A DNA stretch of 64,000 bases from Nitzschia sp. DOCU1 (taxonomy: Eukaryota; Bacillariophyta; Bacillariophyceae; Bacillariales; Bacillariaceae): contig OX595995.1 of NCBI GenBank assembly GCA_951394045.1, forward strand, positions 2,046,001 to 2,110,000, read 5' to 3'. Numbering within the stretch: the stretch's first letter is position 1; every line of letters starts with the position of its first letter. Under the pieces are notes generated by a model. The model saw only the letters and a list, made by a program, of their open reading frames with translations. It searched no databases and was not told where the DNA came from. This document shows, piece after piece, positions 20,791-30,725 of this stretch. Position numbers and translations under genes: made by a program.

Positions 20791-22158
20791 ATCTGATTGG
20801 CGTTAATTTTTTTCTTTTAGGGTTATTGCTCATCGTTATCGTGATCATCAACACGGACCACTATCCAGAAGGGTAACTTGCCACACTGATGGATGGGGAA
20901 ATGAAAAATACTATGGAGGTTGAAACCGATTCGGCGCGCAGTGCTTGGAACTTAAAATAAGTATTCCACGCAGAGCTTCAAATTTAGCATAAGTATGATA
21001 CGCAGAGCTACGAATTTAGCTTCACCTGCGCATCACGTTGCTTCCGAACCATGCACAATAACACAAAAATAGCCAAAACAGTGGCGAACGCGGCTGTTCC
21101 GAAATCGCGTGGTTGCAAAATAGTGTGTTACGAAACTGCGTGTTGTGAAATCTCGGGAAATCACCTGGAGTTACAAAAGCGCGTCTTGCAAAATCGCAGT
21201 GTGGTGCGAAATGGCTTCTTATGAAATCTTGTTTTACGAAATTGCGTCTTGTGAAGTCTTAGGAAATCGCGTAGTGTTACGAAAGCGAGTGGTGCGAAAT
21301 TGCATCTTATGAAATATTGTGTTCCGAAAAGCGTGCATTGCGAAATCAAGTGTGACGAAAGCGTGTGCTCTACTAGCTACCGATAGTACTTGCATCGTCT
21401 ACTGGGGCCGTGAATTAGCATAATGTTAATGATAATGCTCTGGCTAGCACTCGCGTCATTGACGCCAACGCCCCCGCCGCTATAGTCGTCAATTAGTAAC
21501 ATAACAAGACAGAGCAAGAACATTAGCAGTGATGTGGCTGGCATCGCTATTGCTCTTGCAGATCTAGCTAGCTAGAGTAGTGGTGTTATTCGTTGAGTGA
21601 ATGTAGTCATACAGCTCGAGGAGCATGCAGCTTGCAGATCTTTCAGAGAGATCTGTCACCCCCAAACTTGTGATTTCTTAATCACAAGATTCGGACGAAT
21701 TTTAATCTTAAGATTAAATTCTGATTGCCACGTCAGCACCAAGCGTCTCATGGCATCTCAATCACGACTTCCAGACGTCCCTGAAATGACCCATAACACA
21801 TGATCGGCTGCTCTTGCTATGACCCAAAACATGTGATTGAACGCTATCACTACTCTATTCAATGCTAAAATGACCTTTATCAATACTGCCTTGTGCCCCC
21901 TGGAGTGGTCGTGGGGGAGGTTGGGGGGTGAGTTTGACTAGAGGAATATGAGCAGTTGCGATATCCTTGTGACAAATAGTCCGACAAAAGAAAATGGCGG
22001 GAACGGTCCCTTTGATCAGATGACCTTGGCGATCACAAGTTTCCGGTTCAACATCTTGTGATTATTCAGATTCTTCTGATTAGGGGTAACAGATCCAAAG
22101 CAATCCTCGTGGCTGTCTCGGCAAGAAGAGTAGCAAGGATCTCAGTTTACCAGAAAAT
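20791..22158. other. gene-poor stretch
   Basis: No gene is supported in about 1.4 kb. Apart from the degenerate repeat at 21093-21365, only isolated short ORFs without motifs are present. Confidence 0.55.
21093..21365. repeat. degenerate tandem repeat of a ~20-nt TGCGAAATCGCGT-like unit
   Basis: Variants of ttacgaaatcgcgtg / tgcgaaattgcgtct / tatgaaatcttgt follow each other about fourteen times. Unit length drifts between about 15 and 24 nt. No protein-coding frame is favoured on either strand. Confidence 0.7.
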
Positions 22159-22181
22159 GATTCCGCGCGAAGCGCGGAATC
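22159..22181. repeat. perfect 10-bp hairpin
   Basis: gattccgcgc-gaa-gcgcggaatc: a 10-bp perfect stem with a 3-nt loop, GC-rich. It lies about 340 bp upstream of the thioredoxin gene and has no T-run. Confidence 0.7.
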
Positions 22182-22519
22182 GAGCTAATCAAAATCTCAT
22201 CCGTCAGTGCGGAAAATTTGCCTATCCAGAATGCAACGTGTCAAAACCCGCGCGTGCCTCCAGCGCAACGAAAACGGACTGGACGTCGTCCGCCGCGAGA
22301 ACTCTTGGATCTTCCCTCCTTTATTTGCTCCCTGTGTTTTGAAGTGCATCTGCGTCTCTCTCGCTCGGCAGGCTTGATGACCATGATGGCCCACGTCTTC
22401 CCAAACAACAGAAAGCAGGCCCCCGTAGTGCACATAGCTTCTGGGCTGATGCTGTAGCGTTTGTCTGCAGATTTCATTTCTTTTGTTAGCACAGTGCAGT
22501 GACATCAAGTTCGCCTTTC

Positions 22520-23240
22520 ATGAAGTTTGCAACGGCGCTGTCGCTTTCGCTGGCGGCCCCCCTGGTCAACGCAACTCCAACTCCTTCCATCACTTGTCCG
22601 TCGACGCCTAGCCACAATGTTTTTGGGATTCCGGGCGCGGCAATGTCGATCATCTCCGCACAGTCGAACGCCGGGTCAAGTGCATCAGCGGAGGCCGCAA
22701 ACAACGTTGTTCCGAATCCGCTGCACATCCGCGGAGGGGAACTTCACGAACCAGAAACCGTGGAAGATGTGGATGCACTCGTCTTGAATGCCGCCGCTAA
22801 CAATCAGTTGGTGGTTATCGATTTTACGGCTTCCTGGTAAGTTGTATTGATGGAGTGGTGTCCCTTGTGGCGGTGGCAGGGAGATACAAGTCACTGACAA
22901 TCTTGTGATTCCCATAACGATGTAGGTGTGGGCCCTGCAAGATGATTGCTCCTCTGGTAAGGGGTTATGGCGATCGCAAGCAGGGACTCGTTTGGTCTCC
23001 TCTTCATATTCTCACACTTTTCAACACCCCCGCCAACTCTATTAGTTCAAAGAAATGAGCGAAGAAATGACTGATGTAGTCTTTTTGAAGGTGGACGTCG
23101 ATGAAAATCCAGAGACAGCTGCGAAATACTCTGTGAGCGCCATGCCAACATTTCTATTCATCAAAGGCGGAGAAGTTGTGGACCGTCTCATGGGTGCAAA
23201 CGCCCCGCGCCTCCAGGAACTAATTGAAGAACACATGTAG
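22520..23240 (+). CDS. thioredoxin with secretory signal peptide (3 exons)
   Basis: Small disulfide reductase. Exons 22520..22836, 22926..22956 and 23046..23240, joined in phase by two GT-AG introns of 89 nt; product 180 residues. The second exon is only 31 nt and carries the active site: TASW-CGPCKMIAPL is assembled across both junctions, so the WCGPC motif spans the first intron. The C-terminal half has KVDVDENPETAAKY and the cis-Pro region SAMPTFLFIKGGE. Residues 1-18 form a signal peptide (MKFATALSLSLAAPLVNA). A linker of about 60 residues separates it from the thioredoxin fold. The residue after the predicted cleavage is not Phe, so the diatom plastid ASAFAP-type signal is not evident; ER, periplastid or vacuolar location is possible. 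Start chosen at the first ATG before the signal peptide. Confidence 0.9.
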
Positions 23241-24103
23241 GGATATGCGGCCTGGACAAGAATGCCATCAAGTTCGAGTGCGGAAGGATCCGTATTTTGG
23301 AGTATCGCCAGTCGGCAGCGTGATCTAGTGTAGTAGGGCACAAAATATTGCAACATACTCCACGGGGTAACACGTTCGTAAGATCAGTTTGAGTGGTGAC
23401 TTGTAGTGCTACTATTACTATATTGTTTTATTGGTGGTGGTACTGCTGCTCTGCTTCCTTTGGGTCGCCAAGGAGGCGGCCGATGTTGCGTCAAGGAAAG
23501 ACTTCTTATACTCAGCTTCTTCATTCGTCTGTCTTCTTGCCTATTTTGCTCTTCTCTTTCCGCAGCAGCAGTACACTACCTATGATTTCTTGCGCACTCC
23601 CTACCCCGCTTTACTAAATACTTAGTGTACGTTTGTACTAGTGGTGATGCTGCTACTAGTAGTGCTACTAGTGCCACAATGCTGAGGATCACGAGGCTTT
23701 ACGGGTGTGTGTGCTAGAGCGGCAATATTGGTATCGTAGTTGAGTTGGTCTTGCGGCATTGCCAGTCGTAATTTTCGTCTGTCACTCTTCCGCACCCCAG
23801 AATTACGGCCAAAAGCATGGAGAGAGAGAGATGAGGCACCGTCTGCAGTCCTCCCAGTCATTCATTGGCGTCGCTAACTACATGCAATCTCAAAAGCTAC
23901 CGTGAGGAGATGGGAACACAAACAAACACTCGCCTACCGCCATGCCACACTTTTTCGTCGTTTGATATTACATTCGGATAACTTCATCAGTAATAACTCA
24001 ATCGGAACGGCTGTGTACCATTGGAAAGCCATCGAGCGTGACATCGCACTGGTGGGCCAGGAGCAATAGAAAATCCACCCTTCATCGTCGGATCGTGAAT
24101 GGG
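23241..24103. other. intergenic, no gene supported
   Basis: About 860 bp. ctactag/actagtgg-type words recur around 23630-23680. Nothing else was recognised; it holds the thioredoxin 3' end and the upstream region of the membrane protein gene. Confidence 0.5.
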
Positions 24104-25354
24104 ATGAAAAAACGTTCCCCTTGGGCTTTCGGCTTGCGAGGGGCGGCCATCCTGAGTGTGGTTGCGGTTATTAATCTCGCTATTGTCAACATAAAATATA
24201 TTTGGAGCACAGTGCCTGTTGCTGATGAGAATCCAACCCACGTGCCTCCCCGTTTCCCAAATGTGGACAGAAATTTTGCATCCGACCCGACTGTTGCTGT
24301 TAAGAAAGCATCAGTGGAGAGAAGCCCGAGTTCAGGCCCATATACCCCAGCGTCTGTCGAGAAACATATCATGGATAACCTCAAAAACTGGGGCTGGAAC
24401 AGCGAGCGTAACCCGCTGGGATGTACGATGTGGAAGGACCCTTCGCATGCTCTGTATAAAGACTTGCACTCATTTCTTCCAGAGCTGGAAAAGTATCAGG
24501 AGATGGTTCGAGATTTTCGGGGAATAGACACCGATCTACGTGAATTGAAGCGATCAATGTCGCAATCAACAAGTGATTCTACAGTATGCGAAAAGGTCAA
24601 ACTAGGTGGTCCCGATGGTCTCAACGGGATCTTTCCCAATGGACAGTTGTCGTGGTCAACCTCGTCCGGATATATGGAGCCTTTGACGACACCAATGCGC
24701 CACCCTAGATTTTGTGACGATCAGACATTCCTGATGAGCATGGACTACATGGTGCATGATTTCGAGGCCATCTGTCAAAAGATCCATCCTGACTCTAAAA
24801 CCATCCTTCTTGATATCGGTTCATCCCTGTCGCACCACCGCATTCCAAGCAGAGCAAATAGTGATGTTCCTGTCAAGGCGAATAATCCTGCGGTTGGGCT
24901 ACTCGAGTTGTACCAGAAATTTGGTATTCGATTCGACCACATTTATGCTGTGGCGACTGAGTCATCGGCTGCAAATGGCGGGGGCGGCGAGAACAGCCCG
25001 CTCCCCGAAGGATATCCGGGCTCGTATCACAAGCTCTCCACTCCTATCCTATTCGGGGCCAAAAATGACCAGAATCCGCTGAATTCAATCCTGCAAAAGT
25101 ACAAGACAGATGACTTTGTAGTGATCATCTTGGATATGGGAGAGAAAATAGGTGCTGACGCGACAAAACTTGCACAACAGCTACAACAGGAGAGTCTGTC
25201 GAAACTTGTTGATCAATTATACTTTGAGCAACCTGTTTACATGAAAGAAATGGCCAGGATATGGGGATGGTCAATGGCGAGAAGCTTGAAAGATTCATTC
25301 GAACTCTTTCATGGACTGAGGCAGCACGGAGTCTCTGCACATTTTTGGGTGTAA
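24104..25354 (+). CDS. type II membrane protein, methyltransferase-like lumenal domain, function unknown
   Basis: 416 residues without introns, starting at ATG 24104 (MKKRSPWAF). One N-terminal transmembrane segment at about residues 10-34 (GAAILSVVAVINLAIVNI) after a basic stretch predicts a Golgi or ER type II protein. The lumenal part contains TILLDIGSSL about 245 residues in, resembling motif I of Rossmann methyltransferases. Further on are FDHIYAVATE and a late VVIILDMG-like strand. The C-terminus G-L-R-Q-H-G-V-S-A-H-F-W-V resembles endings I associate with algal membrane proteins of unknown role, but this is from memory and weak. I would not assign a substrate. Not part of an operon. 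Confidence 0.75.
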   Translation: MKKRSPWAFGLRGAAILSVVAVINLAIVNIKYIWSTVPVADENPTHVPPRFPNVDRNFASDPTVAVKKASVERSPSSGPYTPASVEKHIMDNLKNWGWNSERNPLGCTMWKDPSHALYKDLHSFLPELEKYQEMVRDFRGIDTDLRELKRSMSQSTSDSTVCEKVKLGGPDGLNGIFPNGQLSWSTSSGYMEPLTTPMRHPRFCDDQTFLMSMDYMVHDFEAICQKIHPDSKTILLDIGSSLSHHRIPSRANSDVPVKANNPAVGLLELYQKFGIRFDHIYAVATESSAANGGGGENSPLPEGYPGSYHKLSTPILFGAKNDQNPLNSILQKYKTDDFVVIILDMGEKIGADATKLAQQLQQESLSKLVDQLYFEQPVYMKEMARIWGWSMARSLKDSFELFHGLRQHGVSAHFWV

Positions 25355-25634
25355 CACAATGCACCGTTCGGCTTGGTCGCAACGTCGAACATCGACTGCA
25401 AAAGCAAAGTAGTAGTCCTACTACTAATCATAGTACCTCTGGCCAAGACGATCGCTCCTTGTCATTTGGCAACTGGGAGAATAGCAGAAGTTGCGAGTGG
25501 AGTACATGGCGGCGACAATAGCCTTGCCATGCACTGCTGGAATGTCTGGTGCTGGGCACGATTATTGGCAAGATGATTCCCATCGTCTCACCAAGCCAGG
25601 AGCCACCACGACACGCTTAGTAGAATCAATCGTG

Positions 25635-25976
25635 TCATTGCTCAATTTTACCCATGTTAGCTAGTACGAGGAGTATACTGCACGAGCAATACAGGAACCT
25701 AGTCAAACAACGCATCGAAGAAATCCCCTTTTGTCCCTCGCTTCTTTTTCTTTTTGCCTTTTCAATAGACGGTTCGCTCTGCTTCTTTGCCCTTTTATCG
25801 TCGTCCACCAGAGATTCCTCTGCGCTACGCTTCTTTTTCTGCTTTTTGTCCATTTTCTTGAAGCTCTCCACCATCCCCATTCGCTTGACCATGCTCGTTT
25901 CAAAGTCCAAAATTTTGAGACCCCAATGCGGTTCTACGAACAATTCGAACTCTGAGTCAGTCGTCGGCCCGGCCAT
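25635..25976 (-). CDS. hypothetical lysine-rich small protein
   Basis: 113 residues from ATG 25976. The N-terminal third is mixed; residues 40-85 are rich in Lys, Arg, Glu and Ser (KKMDKKQKKKRSAEESL, then D-D-D-K-R-A-K-K); the C-terminal end is hydrophobic. This could be a nuclear or nucleolar basic protein, but no family is recognisable, and lysine-rich composition alone is weak evidence. Confidence 0.28.
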   Translation of the reverse strand: MAGPTTDSEFELFVEPHWGLKILDFETSMVKRMGMVESFKKMDKKQKKKRSAEESLVDDDKRAKKQSEPSIEKAKRKRSEGQKGISSMRCLTRFLYCSCSILLVLANMGKIEQ

Positions 25977-26049
25977 TACATGCGACTATGGCCTGGACTG
26001 ACTCATCGAAGAGCCCCCGGCGAAGAAACAGCGAAGAAGCGACCAGATA

Positions 26050-26572
26050 GTCATCAAACCATCGGACTATACTCTAGCAGCCTTTCGTGCCAATGGGGTA
26101 ATCATCGAAGAGGCTCGATCCAAAGTCAAGTTTGTTGTGCCAACAAAGGAAATGATCGAAAGTTACACATCTGAAGTACTGCAAGCGATTCGAAAAAATG
26201 ATCTTGCAGCCTTGCGAAAGCTGCACGAAGAGTCGAAGCTTGTTGTGAATGGCTGCAACAAATTCGGTGACAGTATTTTTTCGACGATCGCACACTGCAA
26301 TTGCCAAGTTTCTGATAACAGAAGTAAAAGTCGACGTACACATCCGAGACGACTTTCACCGTACCCCTCTCCACGATGCCACTTGGACAGCCGAACCCAA
26401 CTTTGAACTTGTGCACCTGTTGATCAATGGATCTCCCGAGCTTCTCTTGATGGAGGATGTAAGGGGCTTTACACCGTTCGATTATGTACGACCTGAAGAT
26501 AGTGGGAAGTGGCTTCGATTTTTGTGGGAACGGAAGGCGATGCTTCGACCGACGGACTTGCCATCAGAGTAG
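26050..26572 (+). pseudogene. ankyrin-repeat protein of a diatom-type family, frameshifted
   Basis: An open frame through 26137 (M-I-E-S-Y-T-S-E-V-L-Q-A-I-R-K-N-D-L-A-A-L-R-K-L-H) leads to NGCNKFGDSI at 26250-26275. The family continues with L-H-L-A-C-R-R-G-H, but here the reading moves to another frame as FRRSHTAIAKFLITE, followed by DDFHRTPLHDATWTAEPNFELVHLL and RGFTPFDYVRPED. The join lacks about four residues of the ankyrin helix and shifts frame, so a short deletion at about 26275-26282 (gtatttttt) disabled the gene. The end at 26572 looks natural. Ankyrin repeats mediate protein binding; the specific role of this family is unknown. An intron is unlikely because no room for one exists. 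Confidence 0.7.
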
Positions 26573-26870
26573 CTGTGGTGTGAATACCTGGGGTTTCAAC
26601 GAATATAGTACTATAGAGCCACTTCTGGTAAACCAGAATTTGATTGTGTATATGGGGAGCGATGGTCGTATGAGGAGAAAATTACTTTCCCTATGATAGC
26701 TATTGAAGACAATTTTGGTGATAGACTAAGTTCGACTTAATAGACTCTAAGCAACCACATTGATGGACCTTTGGGACGGCGCACGCGCTTCGTGTCGTTT
26801 TCATGATGTCTGATGGCATTATTGGAGTACATTTCCGCCATCATTAAAATTGTCGACCCTTTCAGCCATC

Positions 26871-27926
26871 ATGCACGGCAAGAAACTTGTTGAATACAAA
26901 GCCAAATTACGTGACAGTAAGACCGCGGCGATTTTGTCTGGCAAAGCCGAGCAATGGCATCAGCTGGTCCAAGAGCTCGCAAGGCGGCGCTGTGACAAAG
27001 CGGCCGATGAGGCGGGGACGACGATGGCGCTTTTGGAAAAGGCCTTGCTAGTGAACCCAGATCCGCTTCATTTGTGGAACCACCGGCGTGAGTGGATTCT
27101 CCTTCTGGACGGCGATAAGACGAAGAGTCTGGAAAGCGAATTGGCATTGACGCAAGCCGCGTTGCAGAGGAATCCAAAAGCCTACGCGGCCTGGATGCAC
27201 CGAAAATGGATTTTGCAGCACGTCCGGGCGCCTTCGAAGGCCCTCCAATCGGAACTCCTGCTCACTACGCAATTCCTGAAGCTAGATGAGAGGAATTTCC
27301 ATTGCTGGAATTATCGACGATTCGTCGTGGGGTGCCTCTCTGATTCACAGGCCGGAAATGACGCATACACTGGGCGGTGGGCCGACATGGGAGTGCAACT
27401 TGTGCCAAACACTGCTGCATCGGCCGAAGCTGTTACATGCCACAAAGTACCTGCTAGCCTTATTCAGACAGAATGGGCGTTCACTACCGAAAAAATTAAA
27501 GACAATTTTTCTAATTTCTCGGCATTCTACTATCGAAGTCAGCTTTTGCCCAGATACTTGGAAATCGCGGTTTCCGATGCTGACGATGTATGGCTTGGAG
27601 AGTTTCAGCTGATTGAAAACGCGGTTTGTACCGAGCCAGATGATCAAACGGCATGGTGGTATCAGGCTCTCTTGTTGTCGTTCGATGACTCGTTCTTCCC
27701 TCTGGAGAAACTGCGGGACCGCCTCGGAGAACAAGCGGACTTGCTCCGCGAGCTTTTGGATGATTCTCCGAACAGTAAATGGGTGTTATTAGGCCTACAT
27801 CGTTTACTGGACAGGCTACAGTTAAATCCTGATGAACGGCGGCAAATTCTGCAGAAACTGCAACAAGTGGATCCCGACCGCAGCCAGCGTTATCAAGAAC
27901 TTTTTGATCAAGTAGTATTGGACTAG
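26871..27926 (+). CDS. Rab geranylgeranyltransferase (GGTase-II) alpha subunit
   Basis: 351 residues, intronless, from ATG 26871 (MHGKKLVEYKAK). It pairs with a beta subunit and Rab escort protein to attach geranylgeranyl groups to C-terminal cysteines of Rab GTPases in the cytosol. Five prenyltransferase-alpha (PPTA) repeats are visible: LHLWNHRREW near 65, YAAWMHRKWIL near 105, FHCWNYRRFVV near 145, FSAFYYRSQLL near 215 and QTAWWYQALLL near 255. A stretch of low conservation with an acidic insert separates repeats 3 and 4. The family can be told from farnesyltransferase alpha by the N-terminal motif HGKK-x-x-E-Y. It converges with the next gene: stop codons are 12 nt apart. Confidence 0.92.
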   Translation: MHGKKLVEYKAKLRDSKTAAILSGKAEQWHQLVQELARRRCDKAADEAGTTMALLEKALLVNPDPLHLWNHRREWILLLDGDKTKSLESELALTQAALQRNPKAYAAWMHRKWILQHVRAPSKALQSELLLTTQFLKLDERNFHCWNYRRFVVGCLSDSQAGNDAYTGRWADMGVQLVPNTAASAEAVTCHKVPASLIQTEWAFTTEKIKDNFSNFSAFYYRSQLLPRYLEIAVSDADDVWLGEFQLIENAVCTEPDDQTAWWYQALLLSFDDSFFPLEKLRDRLGEQADLLRELLDDSPNSKWVLLGLHRLLDRLQLNPDERRQILQKLQQVDPDRSQRYQELFDQVVLD

Positions 27927-27938
27927 CAATGGCTGAGT

Positions 27939-29315
27939 CTAGACCCATGTTTTGTTGAAGTTCTTTTGTAGGGCATTCCAAACAAGACCACGGTAGCCAT
28001 CGCGAAGTCTCGTGTCTGCAATCAAGTCATTCACTGAGGGTGTCTTCGCAACGCCACGGTCGGCATTTTTGTAGTGCTGAAAGTAAACTTGCTTCAGGCG
28101 ACGACTTTCGCCTTCCTTGACTGAATGTACTTCGGCTACCAAGGCATTGTTGGGCTGATAGATAACCTTGAAACGTTGCCATTTGGGGTTGGAGTGCCGG
28201 TACACATAGTCCATCAACCATGGGCGGTCAGATGCTTCGCCCGGCGCTTTATTGTTGGGCAACGTGAAAGAATCTTTCGTGGGATGGCGGCCAAAAAAGA
28301 CGCTGTTCATGACCTGACCGGCCAAATGACGATTGTGTTCGCGATGGTCCACTAGAAAAGACTTGAGTGGAGCTGCTTTCTCAGCGCTATACGCCGTGTC
28401 ATTGATCCAGATGTATTCATCCACATCAGTGGTAGTTAACCATTCGATAGCCGGGAAGAGTTTCGCGTGATAAAGACATTGCATCTGCATTGCTTCTTGC
28501 CAGAAAATGTTAGTTTTGGGCTTTTGGTAGGTGGTATAGTGGGTTTTGTGGTCATCCCAGAAGAAGTTGTAGGGAATATATTTGACATAAGGTCGCTGAA
28601 TCCATTCTTTCTCGGGAAAAGCCTCGTTGACAAAGATCCAGAAGTAATCGAAACCCATGAGCTTGTGAAATTCAATCCATTGAGGAATGTGATCGCCGAC
28701 CCCACGAACGATGGTGCAACCTGTCAACAGAGAGGAAGTTTGGTGGTGCTTCCGAAGGAGATAGACGGAATCTTCCCTCCGTTGTAGGTCATGACAGCGC
28801 ACAAACTCCGCTACCATGCCGTACTTTTTGATTTGTTCATACGAGGGCCATATTGTATGTAGTGTTTCTTTTGGGTCATTCAAGCTGCATTCTACCAAAT
28901 GGACCGGCGTGTTCGATACTACCAGCCTTCCCGGGTTTTCCTCGCTGTTACAGAACCAAACTGCGTCATTCCAGTACTGCTTTTCGTGCATCAAATGTTT
29001 CACAATGATGGAAATCAGATAAACTGTTTGATTCCTCGAGTCCGCCTCTTTTCTCTTCAAGACGGCGTCCAAGAGTGGGGCGTCCTGGTCGAGCCATTCA
29101 TCAATCCAGTGCTGCTTCTTTGATTCGAGGTCGAGATAGCATTCCTTCGAGCTTGCAAATCGCCGGAAATTGCTTATCATGATTTCTTCGCTAGCGTCAA
29201 CGCGAAGATTGATCCAAACGACCAGGTAGAGATACGTTAGCGCAAGTGCCGTTGCGACGACCAAAGCAGCAACCCGCGTTCGTCCCCGTCTGCCGCCAGC
29301 GCGAAGGACGCCCAT
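27939..29315 (-). CDS. glycosyltransferase family 92 (DUF23) type II membrane protein
   Basis: 458 residues from ATG 29315, no introns. Short basic cytosolic tail and a transmembrane segment at about 15-37 (AALVVATALALTYLYLVVWI) predict a Golgi enzyme. The lumenal domain shows GT92 features: C-T-I-V-R-G-V-G-D-H-I-P-Q-W-I-E-F-H near 200, F-D-Y-F-W-I-F-V-N near 222, then the metal and nucleotide-sugar binding DxD in TTTDVDEYIWIN at 295-305. GT92 members in animals and plants are galactosyltransferases acting on N-glycans or pectic galactan; the sugar and acceptor here cannot be read from sequence. Tail-to-tail with the Rab prenyltransferase gene. Confidence 0.88.
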   Translation of the reverse strand: MGVLRAGGRRGRTRVAALVVATALALTYLYLVVWINLRVDASEEIMISNFRRFASSKECYLDLESKKQHWIDEWLDQDAPLLDAVLKRKEADSRNQTVYLISIIVKHLMHEKQYWNDAVWFCNSEENPGRLVVSNTPVHLVECSLNDPKETLHTIWPSYEQIKKYGMVAEFVRCHDLQRREDSVYLLRKHHQTSSLLTGCTIVRGVGDHIPQWIEFHKLMGFDYFWIFVNEAFPEKEWIQRPYVKYIPYNFFWDDHKTHYTTYQKPKTNIFWQEAMQMQCLYHAKLFPAIEWLTTTDVDEYIWINDTAYSAEKAAPLKSFLVDHREHNRHLAGQVMNSVFFGRHPTKDSFTLPNNKAPGEASDRPWLMDYVYRHSNPKWQRFKVIYQPNNALVAEVHSVKEGESRRLKQVYFQHYKNADRGVAKTPSVNDLIADTRLRDGYRGLVWNALQKNFNKTWV

Positions 29316-29698
29316 GCTTTAATGCAATGCTTCTTTGAAGGTCAACATGGCAACAGCATAGGCCCGCAGTGGGCTATCGTAATTTATGCCAAAAGCAACA
29401 GTTGCCACCATCAAAAGCGATCCCACACACATTCTCACTCTCTTCTTCCTTGGAAAAACGACCAATACGACCACTTGAGAGAGGGCGGGAACAACGTTCG
29501 CTAGTATTTGTTAATCCTTGCTGAATCGGAACTATTCATACGCTATGGACTAATAATTATGGCCATATGCGTGCACAGATTCAGAGCACAGTCAAAGAAG
29601 CAATTCACAGTCACCTTTCTTGTGTGATGAAAATGGCGAGGAACCAAAAGTACGGTACAACATCTTGGTGCTTGTGAGGACGAGTCACGTAGTCTTCT
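29316..29698. other. intergenic, no gene supported
   Basis: About 380 bp between two minus-strand genes, holding the promoter of the GT92 gene and the 3' region of the repeat protein. Confidence 0.5.
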
Positions 29699-30268
29699 CT
29701 AGTCCCAGGTGCGCTTCGTCCAGCCCAACACCGACATGGCTTCTTTATCTGCATCAGTCAAATCGTCCCATGCTTTGTGAAGATTCTCGGGCCATTCATT
29801 ATCGTCCCACTTGCTCTGTGAAAAACCAGAAGCAGATGCTGCTTTCTTCTGAAGATCTGGAAGATCCGCCCAGTTGTTGTGCTCGTAGCGGTGTTCCCAT
29901 GCAGCCTCTTCCCATCCAAGGGTGGTCACTGCCTTGAGTTCCTTCTCGGTGAGATCGTGCCAATGCTTGTAAACAATCGACAATTCCGTAGCATTGTCCC
30001 AGGTGGAGGCATCATACCCTAGGTCTTCGGCAGCACGACGAGCCTTCAATGGCAGATTCTTCCATTTCAACAATTCATGTTTCGTTTCCTTGTCAGTGAA
30101 CTTTCCCGTCTTCTTTTTCATTAGATTAATGGGTTTCGATGTCGTGTGAGCAGGCTCATCGTCGGTCTTATGATTCTTGTTCCAAGGAAGCTTCATTTTC
30201 ATTACATTCATTAGCTCGCTGTCGCCACAGCAGGCTGACATGATCTTGTCCACAAACATGACTACCAT
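29699..30268 (-). CDS. protein with four W-x-x-L...LG-x(4-5)-W repeats, function unknown
   Basis: 189 residues from ATG 30268 (MVVMFVDKIMSACC). The first 60 residues are basic and variable. After that four related units follow, starting at Trp 69, 103, 133 and 167 (W-K-N-L, W-H-D-L, W-A-D-L, W-D-D-L). Each has a helical middle and ends in L-G-Y/W or S-G-F then a Trp about five residues later. The spacing is 30-34 residues. This looks like a small repeat fold of helix pairs and may mediate interactions; I know of similar W-rich repeats in diatom proteins, but no function. No signal peptide or membrane span. Confidence 0.75.
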   Translation of the reverse strand: MVVMFVDKIMSACCGDSELMNVMKMKLPWNKNHKTDDEPAHTTSKPINLMKKKTGKFTDKETKHELLKWKNLPLKARRAAEDLGYDASTWDNATELSIVYKHWHDLTEKELKAVTTLGWEEAAWEHRYEHNNWADLPDLQKKAASASGFSQSKWDDNEWPENLHKAWDDLTDADKEAMSVLGWTKRTWD

Positions 30269-30725
30269 CTTGACGTTTCGTTGTTGTTGCTGTCCTTTTT
30301 GATGAGGAAATAAGGATATGGTGGAAACCACAGAAAAATTTGTAGAAGAATCCAAGGGTCAGTTGGAATTTCCAAGACGGGACTGCAAAAATCTCCTTAG
30401 AGGGAGGGAGGCATGTCAACGCTGCGCGTCCGTTCAACGGAAGTGCGAAAAAAGGAATGAGAGCGGCGACCTCGGCACGCTCTCACCAAACGGTCAATAA
30501 CCGCAAAAAAATTCCGCGGCGACGTGTTGGCCCACACAAATGCGTCTTGCCGTCCGTCCGTCATCACGGTGGTTGATCATTTTGATCGACGGTCATCTTT
30601 TGATCGGGCAAGCCGAGATGGCCGGTCATTGCAAGAGAGCATTCCCATCATTTTGCGTTTGAACCTTGGAAAGCTATCATAACATCCTCTGGAGAACCCA
30701 GCAGACCTTGCCACGCATAGAAGTA
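30269..30725. other. intergenic, likely divergent promoter
   Basis: About 460 bp between the starts of the repeat protein (minus) and dTDP-glucose dehydratase (plus), so it must hold both promoters. cggtcatctttTGATC-like words repeat around 30565-30635. No gene is seen. Confidence 0.5.

Noticed and set aside
22837..23045. Treating the thioredoxin ORF pieces as two separate genes
   Set aside because: The 31-nt middle exon joins them in phase and rebuilds the WCGPC active site.
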